From: an uncultured Lachnospiraceae bacterium
GTDB lineage: Bacteria > Bacillota > Clostridia > Lachnospirales > Lachnospiraceae
NCBI GenBank assembly: GCA_910579615.1
Contig: CAJTUA010000010.1
Span: 83,756-147,755, forward strand
Length of the DNA: 64,000 nt
Direction: 5' to 3'
Part shown: positions 57,443 to 64,000 of the stretch, one piece after another
Layout of the letters: every line of letters begins with the position of its first letter
Position numbering within the stretch: the stretch's first letter is position 1
The notes under the pieces: model-generated
Seen by the model: only the letters and a program-made list of their open reading frames with translations
Databases searched by the model: none
What the model was told of the DNA's origin: nothing
Position numbers and translations under genes: made by a program

Positions 57443-58296
57443 ACCGACGCTTCCCCCAAACTCTTTGCGGATGTGCACGGATGTTTTTTGCGGTATTCCA
57501 AAGGTGTCATACCAGCCACATCCCGAAACACGCGGTTAAAGCTGCGCTGGCTGTTAAAGCCCGCCTCCATCCAGATTTCCGTAAGAGGACGCTCATTGGA
57601 CTGGATGGCCTGCATGGCATATTCCATGCGGATACGGTTCAGGTACTGCCGAAAATCCATGTGCAGGCTGTTTGAGAGCGTATGGGAAAGATAATATTTA
57701 TTCACATTCAATTCTTTAGCAAGGAGCTCTAATGTCAGGGGCTCCTGGAAATGCTCCATGATATAGGCGACAAGCCGGAAGGTAAGGTCCATGCTTTCCG
57801 GCTTTCTGTTTTTCTCAAGCTGCAAAACGGGTATGACCAGGGCAAGCAGAAGCTGAATCCAGGCAACTGAAAGAAGCTTCCTCCCCTCCGCCTCTCCCCC
57901 AAAATCTGTATTGTTTTCAGGAATCAGCGCTGAAAGCCTGTCAAATACAAGTTTCACATCTTCCGGAAGAATATCGGCACCAAGAAACGGGTTAAGCGGA
58001 CAATATTTCTTTATCATATGCAAAAAAGAACCAACCAGGGAATTGTCAAAAATCAGAAGATACACCTTGTTTGCCGCAGGTGAATGGTAGCTATGCACCT
58101 GTTCCGGAAAAATGACGGCACAATCCCCGGCAGAAAGCGCTTTCCGGACACCGTTGATATTGACCTCCAACTGGTTCTCCAAAACAAAAATAATTTCTGT
58201 ATGGTCATGAAGATGCTCCGGAAAATCCATATCACAGGCAACCGCAATCTGAAGCATCTTATGGCCGATTTGATAAAATGGATTGGCAGCAGACAT
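57439..58296 (-). CDS. AraC family transcriptional regulator
   Basis: 285 aa. A cupin domain (HLHDHTEIIFVLENQLEVNING, ALSAGDCAVIFPEQVHSYHS) precedes the AraC DNA-binding domain (about 185-285: PLTLELLAKELNVNKYYLSHTLSNSLHMDFRQYLNRIRMEYA region and ERPLTEIWMEAGFNSQRSFNRVFRDVAGMTPLEYRKKHP). It is divergent from the thuA-like gene and probably controls it. The start is ATG 58296 after GGAGG; a longer frame to 58311 begins at the ribosome site. Confidence 0.87.
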   Translation of the reverse strand: MSAANPFYQIGHKMLQIAVACDMDFPEHLHDHTEIIFVLENQLEVNINGVRKALSAGDCAVIFPEQVHSYHSPAANKVYLLIFDNSLVGSFLHMIKKYCPLNPFLGADILPEDVKLVFDRLSALIPENNTDFGGEAEGRKLLSVAWIQLLLALVIPVLQLEKNRKPESMDLTFRLVAYIMEHFQEPLTLELLAKELNVNKYYLSHTLSNSLHMDFRQYLNRIRMEYAMQAIQSNERPLTEIWMEAGFNSQRSFNRVFRDVAGMTPLEYRKKHPCTSAKSLGEASV

Positions 58297-58521
58297 TAAA
58301 ACCTCCAACACAGCAATTTTTGGCTAAAATCCTTTCGGTTATGACTATCATTATACCGGTGGAATTGTTATAATGCAAGTATCAAATTTGAAGCGGGGGC
58401 TGACGATATTTTTCCGGATTTTATCTTAGCGCGGCAGCACCGCACTGGCATGGCCATGCAGCATATTTTCAAGCGGTATCACGCGGAAAAAGGGCTTGAT
58501 ATCAGGAAAGGAGCCAAAAAC

Positions 58522-59247
58522 ATGGAAAGTAGCAAAAAGGTATTGATTTTCAAAGGCGGATGGGACGGACACGAGCCAGATCAGGTGGCGGCGCGGTTTG
58601 CGGGAATCATGAAGAAAAATGGCTATTCCTGCGAAGTACACAGTGACCAGGAGGCATTAAAAGACCTGGACTTTCTGATGGGGCTGGATTTGATTATCCC
58701 ATGTTGGACGATGGGAAGCATCGATGCAGCGGCAAGGGATAACATCGTGAAAGCAGTCGCGGCAGGCTGCGGCTTAGCAGGCTGCCACGGCGGCATGTGT
58801 GACGCGTTCCGCGATGATACAGAATGGCAATTTATGACCGGAGGACAATGGGTAAGCCATCCGGGCGGTGACGGGGTGCACTATCAGGTCGATATCTGCA
58901 AAGGTTCGAGCCCGATTGTGGAGGGCTTAGATGATTTTGAGGTTTGCAGTGAACAGTATTACCTCCATGTTGACCCTGCGGTGGAAGTACTGGCTACAAC
59001 AAGATTCCCGGTAGTTTCTTATTACCACAGCTCTAACAAAGCAGTTAATATGCCGGTAGCGTGGACGAAATTTTGGGGGAATGGCAGAGTATTTTACAAT
59101 TCCCTCGGACACCATGATGATGTATTCGAAAAATATCCGCAGGCACAGCTCTTGATGGAAAAAGGGATGCTCTGGGCGGCAGAGGGAAAACAGTACGCCC
59201 AGGAGCATGGATTAACGACCAGACGGTTTTTGCAGCAGGCACAATAA
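58522..59247 (+). CDS. ThuA domain protein
   Basis: 241 aa. It matches the ThuA family (class I glutamine-amidotransferase-like fold, trehalose utilisation): VLIFKGGWDGHEPDQVAARFAGIMK, DLIIPCWTMGSIDAAA, GCGLAGCHGGMCDAFRDD, WQFMTGGQWVSHPGG, YLHVDPAVEVLATT and VAWTKFWGNGRVFYNSLGHH. The start is ATG 58522 after AAAGGAGCC. It is paired with a Gfo/Idh/MocA dehydrogenase 36 nt downstream, a common arrangement in sugar and sugar-derivative breakdown. The exact substrate is unknown. Confidence 0.87.
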   Translation: MESSKKVLIFKGGWDGHEPDQVAARFAGIMKKNGYSCEVHSDQEALKDLDFLMGLDLIIPCWTMGSIDAAARDNIVKAVAAGCGLAGCHGGMCDAFRDDTEWQFMTGGQWVSHPGGDGVHYQVDICKGSSPIVEGLDDFEVCSEQYYLHVDPAVEVLATTRFPVVSYYHSSNKAVNMPVAWTKFWGNGRVFYNSLGHHDDVFEKYPQAQLLMEKGMLWAAEGKQYAQEHGLTTRRFLQQAQ

Positions 59248-59283
59248 CAAAACGATTTAAAATCAAATCGGAGGAATTCAGAA

Positions 59284-60387
59284 ATGGAAAAAGTAAAAAT
59301 TGGCATACTGGGGCTTGGTGCCATCAGTGGAATTTATTTGCAGAATTTAACAGAAGTTTTCCAGGACGTTGAAGTGGCAGGCGTTTACGACCTGTTTGCG
59401 GATAAGGTGGCAGCCGTAACCGAAAAATATAGCACCGCAAAGACCTACGCTTCCATGGAGGAAATGCTGCAGGATAAGGAATTGGAAATTATCCTAAACC
59501 TTACCAGACCATTGGAGCATTATGAAACAACGAAAGCGGCACTGCTTGCCGGAAAACATGTTTATAGCGAAAAACCATTGGCTTCCACCTACGAGCAGGG
59601 CTGTGAGTTAGTAACGTTGGCACAGGAAAAAGGTCTGATGCTTGGCGGCGCACCGGACACCTTTCTGGGAGCCGGAATCCAGACCTGCCGCAAGCTGATT
59701 GCGGACGGTTTTATCGGCACGCCGATCGGAGCCGCCGCACGGATGGTCTGCCATGGGCACGAGGGCTGGCATCCCGCGCCGGAATTTTATTATCAATCCG
59801 GCGCAGGCCCAATGATGGATATGGGGCCTTATTACCTGACGGCGTTAGTAAATCTGCTCGGCGGCGTAAAAGAAGTGACCGGGGTTGTCTCTAAAGGCTT
59901 TGAGACGAGAACCATCACAAGCCAGCCACATTACGGGCAAAACATAAAAGTCGAGGTTCCGACCCATGTAAACGGAATCCTGAAATTTGCAAACGGTGCC
60001 GTTGGTACGATTACCACAACGTTTGATGTGTATGACAATCAGACCGTTCTGGAGATATACGGAACAAAAGGAACGCTGCGCGCACCGGACCCGAACGGCT
60101 TTGGCGGCCCGGTTCAGCTTCTGCGCGCCGAGGACGGAGCGTTTAAAGAAATGCCTTTGCTGTTTGAGTACCGGGAAAACAGCCGTGGGTTGGGCGTTGC
60201 GGATATGGCAAGGGCATTGAGAAGCGGCAGGCAAATGCGGGCGGATTACAGCCAGACGCTGCATGTGTTAGAGCTGATGACCGCATTCGAAAAAAGCAGT
60301 GTGCAGGGAAGGACTCTGCAAATGGAGACCTCTTACGAACGCAAGCCCGCCATGCGCAATGATTTGGTAAAGGGAATTCTGGATTAA
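59284..60387 (+). CDS. Gfo/Idh/MocA family oxidoreductase
   Basis: 367 aa. The N-terminal Rossmann domain has IGILGLGAISGIYLQNL and the EKPL motif in GKHVYSEKPLAST (about residue 97, Lys is the family's catalytic/nicotinamide-contacting residue). The C-terminal domain has GPMMDMGPYYLTALVNLLGGVKEVTG with the DxxxYxxxxL-like catalytic pattern. It oxidises or epimerises a sugar with NAD(P). It follows the thuA-like gene in one operon. The start follows CGGAGGA. Confidence 0.9.
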   Translation: MEKVKIGILGLGAISGIYLQNLTEVFQDVEVAGVYDLFADKVAAVTEKYSTAKTYASMEEMLQDKELEIILNLTRPLEHYETTKAALLAGKHVYSEKPLASTYEQGCELVTLAQEKGLMLGGAPDTFLGAGIQTCRKLIADGFIGTPIGAAARMVCHGHEGWHPAPEFYYQSGAGPMMDMGPYYLTALVNLLGGVKEVTGVVSKGFETRTITSQPHYGQNIKVEVPTHVNGILKFANGAVGTITTTFDVYDNQTVLEIYGTKGTLRAPDPNGFGGPVQLLRAEDGAFKEMPLLFEYRENSRGLGVADMARALRSGRQMRADYSQTLHVLELMTAFEKSSVQGRTLQMETSYERKPAMRNDLVKGILD

Positions 60388-60400
60388 TTTTTTGGTCAGA

Positions 60401-60436
60401 AAGGTGCTGTTGCATGGTGACAGTACCTTTTTTATT
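60401..60436 (+). terminator. Terminator after the dehydrogenase gene
   Basis: AAGGTGCTGT pairs with ACAGTACCTT (one G-U), followed by TTTTATTTTTT. Confidence 0.82.
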
Positions 60437-60452
60437 TTTTCAAAAAAAACCC

Positions 60453-60483
60453 TTGACTCTAACGTTACGTCATAGCTTATGAT
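60453..60483 (+). promoter_or_regulatory. MerR-type promoter with 19-nt spacer
   Basis: TTGACT (60453-60458), a 19-nt spacer and TATGAT (60478-60483). The spacer CTAACGTTACGTCATAGCT contains the AACGTTACGT core that TipA/Mta-like MerR regulators bind. The long spacer is the hallmark of promoters that these proteins activate by twisting DNA. Self-activation by the next gene is likely. Confidence 0.8.
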
Positions 60484-60588
60484 ATCCTTACCGGGCAGAA
60501 AAAAAGGCGGATATCCGTTCTGGCGATGTGGTAAGACCATCTGCCGTGCGCCGGGAAAAATAAGGATGGGCTTGGAGGATAAATTACA

Positions 60589-61314
60589 ATGAAAACAGTA
60601 AATGAAGTCAGCAAACTCACAGGTGTCAGTGTGCGCACACTGCACCATTACGACGCAATTGGTCTGTTAAAACCGACCCAGGTGACCGATGCGGGCTACC
60701 GGCTGTATGACGATATGGCACTCGCCCGCCTGCAAAATATTTTACTGTTCCGCGAATTGAAATTCCCCCTAAAAGAAATCGCGCAGATTTTAGACCGTCC
60801 GGATTTTGACTGGAGGGAAGCGCTCGCCCAACAGATTGCCCTTTTGACGCTTGAACACAAGCGCCTTGGCAAGCTGATTCGTTTTGCCCGTGAAATTCAG
60901 GAAAAAGGAGTGACAAAAATGGAGTTTGATGTTTTTGACCGAAGCGAAATTGAAACGTATAAGGAAGAAATCGTAAAAAGGTGGGGAGATACCAAAGAAT
61001 ATAAGGAATTCGCCGAAAAAGAAAAGGCGGGGTTTGACGGAACACAAAACGCAAAAGAGCTTATGGCACTTTTTGCAGAGCTTGGAAAGCGGAAAAACCT
61101 GCCGCCTTCCGACCCGTCCGTGCAGGAAAAAATCGGTGCGCTGCAGCAGTTCATTACGGAACATTATTATACTTGCAGCAAGGAAATTTTATCCGGGCTT
61201 GGACAAATGTATACACAGGATGAGCGTTTCCGGCACAATATTGACCTTGCCGGGGGCGAGGGCTGCGCAAAATTCGCAGAGGAAGCAATTGCGCTATATT
61301 GTGCCGGGAAATAA
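60589..61314 (+). CDS. MerR family regulator with TipAS drug-binding domain
   Basis: 241 aa. The N-terminal winged helix reads EVSKLTGVSVRTLHHYDAIG, GLLKPTQVTDAGYRLYDDMA (about residues 5-45), followed by a long dimerisation helix. The C-terminal TipAS-like domain (about 115-240) runs EEIVKRWGDTKEYKEFAEKE, LFAELGKRKNLPPSDPSVQE, FITEHYYTCSKEILSGLGQMY, DERFRHNIDLAGGEG. Such proteins bind thiopeptides or other hydrophobic drugs and activate resistance genes or themselves. No efflux gene adjoins it. It has its own MerR-type promoter. Confidence 0.9.
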   Translation: MKTVNEVSKLTGVSVRTLHHYDAIGLLKPTQVTDAGYRLYDDMALARLQNILLFRELKFPLKEIAQILDRPDFDWREALAQQIALLTLEHKRLGKLIRFAREIQEKGVTKMEFDVFDRSEIETYKEEIVKRWGDTKEYKEFAEKEKAGFDGTQNAKELMALFAELGKRKNLPPSDPSVQEKIGALQQFITEHYYTCSKEILSGLGQMYTQDERFRHNIDLAGGEGCAKFAEEAIALYCAGK

Positions 61315-61413
61315 AGCAGCCATATTTTTCAATGCGGCGTTTTTCACGGCACAGCGGGAGTTGTAATCCACCGCATCGATAAAAAATGTTGTTACAGAAA
61401 ATATTTTAAAAAT

Positions 61414-61507
61414 GGGCGCCGCATGAGGCAAGCGAACGCAAAAAAACAGTGCTCCCGCAAAACCAGAGCCAACGATATTTTGCGAACCCCTTCCCCGCGC
61501 GGCGCCC
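61414..61507 (-). terminator. Large inverted repeat after galE (possible terminator)
   Basis: GGGCGCCGC (61414-61422) pairs with GCGGCGCCC (61499-61507) around about 76 nt that can pair further (GCAAAA with TTTTGC; GCGAAC with GTTCGC). On the minus strand it is followed by ATTTTTAAAATATTTT. It lies 15 nt after the galE stop. As a terminator it is oversized, see findings. Confidence 0.5.
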
Positions 61508-61521
61508 TAAGCTTTCCTGAC

Positions 61522-62550
61522 TTACAGCCCGTTTGGATTATTTTTCTGCCAGTTCCAGGCATCGCGGCACATATCCACGATATCATACTGCGCCTGAAAC
61601 CCAAGCTCCCGCTCTGCCTTTGCCGGGTTGGAATAGCTTGTTGCGACATCCCCCGGTCGCCTTTTCCGGATAACATATGGAACCTTCACGCCGTTTGCCC
61701 CCTCAAACGCTTTCACTACCTCAAGAACCGAATAGCCCCTGCCCGTGCCAAGGTTATAAACCGCAAGCCCACATTTCCTTTCAACCGCCTGCAGCGCCTT
61801 CACATGACCGCACGCCAAATCAACCACATGGATGTAGTCGCGCACGCCCGTACCGTCTGGCGTATCATAATCATCACCATACACATTCAGTTCCTTTAAC
61901 CTTCCGACCGCCACCTGTGTGATATAAGGCATCAGATTGTTCGGGATGCCGTTCGGATTTTCTCCAATCAATCCGCTCTTATGCGCGCCGAGCGGATTAA
62001 AATAGCGCAGAAGGACAACATTCCATTCCGGGTCTGCCGCCTGCACATCCATCAAAACCTGCTCCAACATACTTTTCGTCTGTCCGTAAGGGTTGGTACA
62101 CTGCCCCTTCGGGCATTCCTCCGTAATCGGAATCTGTGCCGGGTTGCCGTACACTGAAGCCGAGGAGGAAAAAATCATGTTTTTGCATCCATACTGGCGC
62201 AGCACGTCAAGCAAAACAAGTGTTCCTGTGATGTTATTGTCATAATATTCAAGCGGAAGGCGAATGGATTCGTTCGGGGATTTTAGACCCGCAAAATGGA
62301 TGCAGCAATCAAATGCATGTCCGTCCTCCCCTGCATATGTTTCCATTACCTCCGACAAGCCCTCTTTGTCCCGGATATCCACCTTATAAAATGGGATTTC
62401 CTCCCCGACAATCTCTGCAACACGCTCAAGCGCCCTGGCATTTGAATTTACCAGATTATCCACAACCACTACCTGATGCCCGCTTTTTACAAGTTCCACT
62501 ACGGTATGGGAGCCAATATATCCCGCTCCTCCTGTTACCAAAACCCTCAT
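61522..62550 (-). CDS. galE: UDP-glucose 4-epimerase
   Basis: 342 aa, normal length. It interconverts UDP-glucose and UDP-galactose (Leloir pathway, surface sugar supply). The SDR fold opens VLVTGGAGYIGSHTVVELVKSG; the catalytic SxnYxxxK is in SSSASVYG (Ser) and TNPYGQTKSMLEQVL (Tyr, Lys). RYFNPLGAHKSGLIGENPNGIPNNL and YDTPDGTGVRDYIHVVDLA are typical of GalE. The start follows CAGGAGAT. It precedes no other galactose gene here. Confidence 0.95.
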   Translation of the reverse strand: MRVLVTGGAGYIGSHTVVELVKSGHQVVVVDNLVNSNARALERVAEIVGEEIPFYKVDIRDKEGLSEVMETYAGEDGHAFDCCIHFAGLKSPNESIRLPLEYYDNNITGTLVLLDVLRQYGCKNMIFSSSASVYGNPAQIPITEECPKGQCTNPYGQTKSMLEQVLMDVQAADPEWNVVLLRYFNPLGAHKSGLIGENPNGIPNNLMPYITQVAVGRLKELNVYGDDYDTPDGTGVRDYIHVVDLACGHVKALQAVERKCGLAVYNLGTGRGYSVLEVVKAFEGANGVKVPYVIRKRRPGDVATSYSNPAKAERELGFQAQYDIVDMCRDAWNWQKNNPNGL

Positions 62551-62617
62551 AAATAAATCTCCTGTTTCTTTCCCCTATATTTTGCAGTGTTGCACATTAG
62601 CCATGCGAAGACAGGCT

Positions 62618-62986
62618 TCACTGCTGTTTTTTTGTTTTGCGCTCATACTGCCTTAACCCGCGCTTTGTACAGACTATCACGTCCTCAATCATCGCCACCT
62701 GCGCCGTCGTACAATCCTCCAACTCCTGATGGATTGTCTCGCGTAAAGTATAACATTTCTTGTCCGGCGCACTGGTATATCCTAAAAGCAGCTCGTCCGG
62801 TGTCGCACTCAACGCATTTGAGATATCCACCAAAACCTGCATACTCAACTTCGTTTTTCCGGTCTCAATATTGCTCATATGCGGAACGGAAATATCTACA
62901 AGCTCCGCCAGTTTTTCCTGTGAAAGCCTCTGCTCCTTGCGTAATCTTTTCACTCTTACTCCGATTGCCTTGTAATCTATTTCCAT
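62618..62986 (-). CDS. XRE family transcriptional regulator
   Basis: 122 aa. An N-terminal helix-turn-helix (IGVRVKRLRKEQRLSQEKLAELVDISVPHMSNIETGKTKLS over residues 8-48) is followed by a short helical tail ending in basic residues (RKTKKQQ). It is of the single-domain type common in gut Clostridia. The start follows GGAGGC. It has its own promoter and lies 67 nt before galE; whether it controls galE is unknown. Confidence 0.87.
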   Translation of the reverse strand: MEIDYKAIGVRVKRLRKEQRLSQEKLAELVDISVPHMSNIETGKTKLSMQVLVDISNALSATPDELLLGYTSAPDKKCYTLRETIHQELEDCTTAQVAMIEDVIVCTKRGLRQYERKTKKQQ

Positions 62987-63084
62987 AATTCAGCCTCCAA
63001 AATGAATAATTCCGTCAATCATCTCGCTTTCTTTACCGCTTGTATAAAGCATTTAGCACTGTGTGGCAAACACCTATCATATAT

Positions 63085-63113
63085 AGTATAACAAAATTCG
63101 CGGAATAGTGCAA
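63085..63113 (-). promoter_or_regulatory. Promoter of the XRE gene
   Basis: On the minus strand TTGCAC (63113-63108), a 17-nt spacer and TATACT (63090-63085). The leader is about 90 nt. Confidence 0.7.
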
Positions 63114-63185
63114 GCAAAAGATACCATATGGTGAATTATGGTGAATCATAGCACTTTCTGGGAATAGAAGGAGCGAAAACGCAAG

Positions 63186-63224
63186 AAAGGGGCAAAGCCA
63201 AAAAATCTCGGCTTTGCCCCTTTT
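63186..63224. terminator. Bidirectional terminator
   Basis: AAAGGGGCAAAGCC pairs perfectly with GGCTTTGCCCCTTT. The plus side continues in TTGTT, the minus side in CTTGCG with a T-rich loop. It separates the genes on the right from the XRE-galE unit. Confidence 0.8.
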
Positions 63225-63374
63225 GTTATAAACCATATGCACTTTTTACAAGATTACCCGACTTATTTATTGTTCCCGGAACCCACCCTGGCTGCGGCCA
63301 GAGCACCAACCAATGGGGCAGTGCCTGGCGAGACGCCCGCGCTGCTGCAAATCCCCCAGGGGAGAAGGCAGCGG

Positions 63375-63477
63375 GCACATCCTGTGGAAAAGAAGTATCC
63401 TGTAGAAAGACACATCTGGCAGAAAAACACATCCTTTGGAGAGACACATCCGGTGGGAAGATACACCCGCCGGAACG
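63375..63477. repeat. Degenerate 17-nt tandem repeat, six copies
   Basis: Six consecutive units (first of 18 nt, others 17) with consensus ACACATCCnGTGGAAAG. The units are GCACATCCTGTGGAAAAG, AAGTATCCTGTAGAAAG, ACACATCTGGCAGAAAA, ACACATCCTTTGGAGAG, ACACATCCGGTGGGAAG and ATACACCCGCCGGAACG. The period is not a multiple of three, so it is not coding. It lies about 95 nt after the stop of the gene on the right. Confidence 0.75.
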
Positions 63478-63571
63478 GCATTTCTGCCTGCGGATTACGC
63501 AACACATCATGCATCACCAAGCCACGCAGCGACATCGGCATCCAATGCGCATACGCACCATGCATCACGCA

Positions 63572-64000
63572 TCACGGCACCGCATCCACGCCGACCACAA
63601 TAAACCCAAGCACCTTCTTCTTCCACGCCGCAAGCTGTTCCAGCTCCCGCTCAATCTGCGTGTACGTGCTCCTCTCCTGCCTCTCCACAAGGACAACATA
63701 ATCCGCCCCCATCACCGCAGGCACGGCCGCCGGGTCGCCCAGGATGTCCGGGACGCTCTGGACGGAGCAGCCCTTGTCCCATTCCATTGTGGACAGGAGC
63801 CTGTCCATCTCCTCCGGTGTGAGGTTCCCGGTGAAGGCAAGCTTCACAGCCACATCCCCGCTGCCTCCCGCTTCACCTGCCTCCGTCTCCATTTCCCGGG
63901 CTGCAAGCTCCGCCCTCACGCTCTGTGCCGCGACCTTCGCCAAGGTCTGCGCGTCAGCCTCCCTTAACGCCAGGCCGCCCATCTTCGCAAACATCCGGTC
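63572..64000 (-). CDS. C-terminal part of a CpsD/Wzz-like polysaccharide biosynthesis protein (cut by window edge)
   Basis: The frame is open to the right edge, so an ATG at 63994 need not be the start. About 142 residues are visible: an Ala/Glu-rich stretch (ADAQTLAKVAAQSVRAELAA), FTGNLTPEEMDRLLSTMEW, VQSVPDILGDPAAVPAVMGA, then ADYVVLVERQERSTYTQIER and a VLGFIVVGVDA ending. This last pattern (a D-x-VVLV strand, a T/Y-rich helix, then VLG and a hydrophobic strand) is that of the final part of bacterial tyrosine kinases and chain-length regulators. The N-terminal kinase motifs are not in the window, so the call is tentative. Confidence 0.5.
   Translation of the reverse strand, partial: DRMFAKMGGLALREADAQTLAKVAAQSVRAELAAREMETEAGEAGGSGDVAVKLAFTGNLTPEEMDRLLSTMEWDKGCSVQSVPDILGDPAAVPAVMGADYVVLVERQERSTYTQIERELEQLAAWKKKVLGFIVVGVDAVP

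Larger units (their letters stand above)
62987..63571. other. Long intergenic region with promoter, terminator and tandem repeat
   Basis: 585 nt. It holds the XRE promoter (63085-63113), a two-way terminator (63186-63224) and a degenerate 17-nt tandem repeat (63375-63477). Open frames on either strand here (for example 63226-63568) use the repeat and have no ribosome site. The rest (63225-63374, 63478-63571) shows nothing I can name. Confidence 0.6.

Noticed and set aside
63226..63568. Short open frames over the 17-nt repeat (rich in FLPDVSF and FSTGC)
   Set aside because: The repeat period is not a multiple of three, there is no ribosome site, and the frames on both strands are equally open.

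Overview
The window looks like chromosomal DNA of a spore-forming member of the Firmicutes, class Clostridia, most probably Lachnospiraceae. The reasons are an intact forespore operon (spoIIAA-spoIIAB-sigF), a LysM-GH18 spore-type lysin, a T-box leader in front of valS, DUF6171 and DUF951 proteins, a remnant of the AAA-ATPase-like family that is common in Lachnospiraceae, strong AGGAGG ribosome sites, and a base composition near 50% GC. I cannot name the genus. I see no rRNA, tRNA, CRISPR array, prophage or intact insertion sequence.

Layout. 1-1.5 kb: the N-terminal PocR part of a cut sensor gene and a two-receiver response regulator. 1.5-9.95 kb (minus): a cell-surface polymer cluster. It holds a 990-aa glycosyltransferase/glycerophosphotransferase fusion, a pyruvyl transferase, a GtrB-like glycosyltransferase, TagD, a TagB/TagF-type transferase, and lysA translationally coupled at the end. 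10.3-14.7 kb (plus): a type IIA topoisomerase pair (parE-parC type). 14.8-17.9 kb: a solute-binding lipoprotein with a chemoreceptor. 18.3-21.6 kb: a LysM-GH18 protein and the spoIIA operon. 21.7-24.9 kb: a zinc-ribbon TPR membrane protein, a small ORF and a FapA/DUF342 protein. 25-28.4 kb: valS with its T-box. 28.5-31.3 kb: a pseudogene remnant and a transporter whose ATPase is fused to an XRE repressor domain. 31.4-34.8 kb: DUF6171, DUF951, cysS and an Rpn-type nuclease. 34.9-38.2 kb: an AraC regulator divergent from a GH31 glucosidase. 38.4 kb: plsC. 39.3-43.7 kb: a pspA-ydjG-ydjH-ydjI-like envelope-stress cluster with a small zinc-ribbon lipoprotein. 43.7-44.8 kb: PAP2 phosphatase and pncC. 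44.9-53.2 kb: one operon of hybrid histidine kinase, HD-GYP protein and a complete sugar ABC transporter, followed by an OB-like lipoprotein. 54.2-57.4 kb: carB. 57.4-61.3 kb: an AraC regulator, ThuA, a Gfo/Idh/MocA dehydrogenase and a TipA-like MerR regulator. 61.5-64 kb: galE, an XRE regulator and the cut end of a CpsD-like protein.

The most unusual feature is a family of about 100-nt structured hairpins, singly or in two or three tandem copies. They lie at 4.5, 6.9, 12.3, 16.6, 21.0, 27.7 and 36.0 kb, with solo ends at 21.1, 21.7, 28.0 and 44.8 kb. Every full copy has the same orientation as the gene that follows. It ends in a conserved GCGGAACT (or GCGGGACT) plus an A-rich stretch directly before that gene's Shine-Dalgarno sequence. 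Arm sequences differ between loci, but the two arms change together, so pairing is kept while sequence is not. This points to a structured 5'-leader RNA or an element that spreads with a translation start attached. I do not recognise it as a named family.
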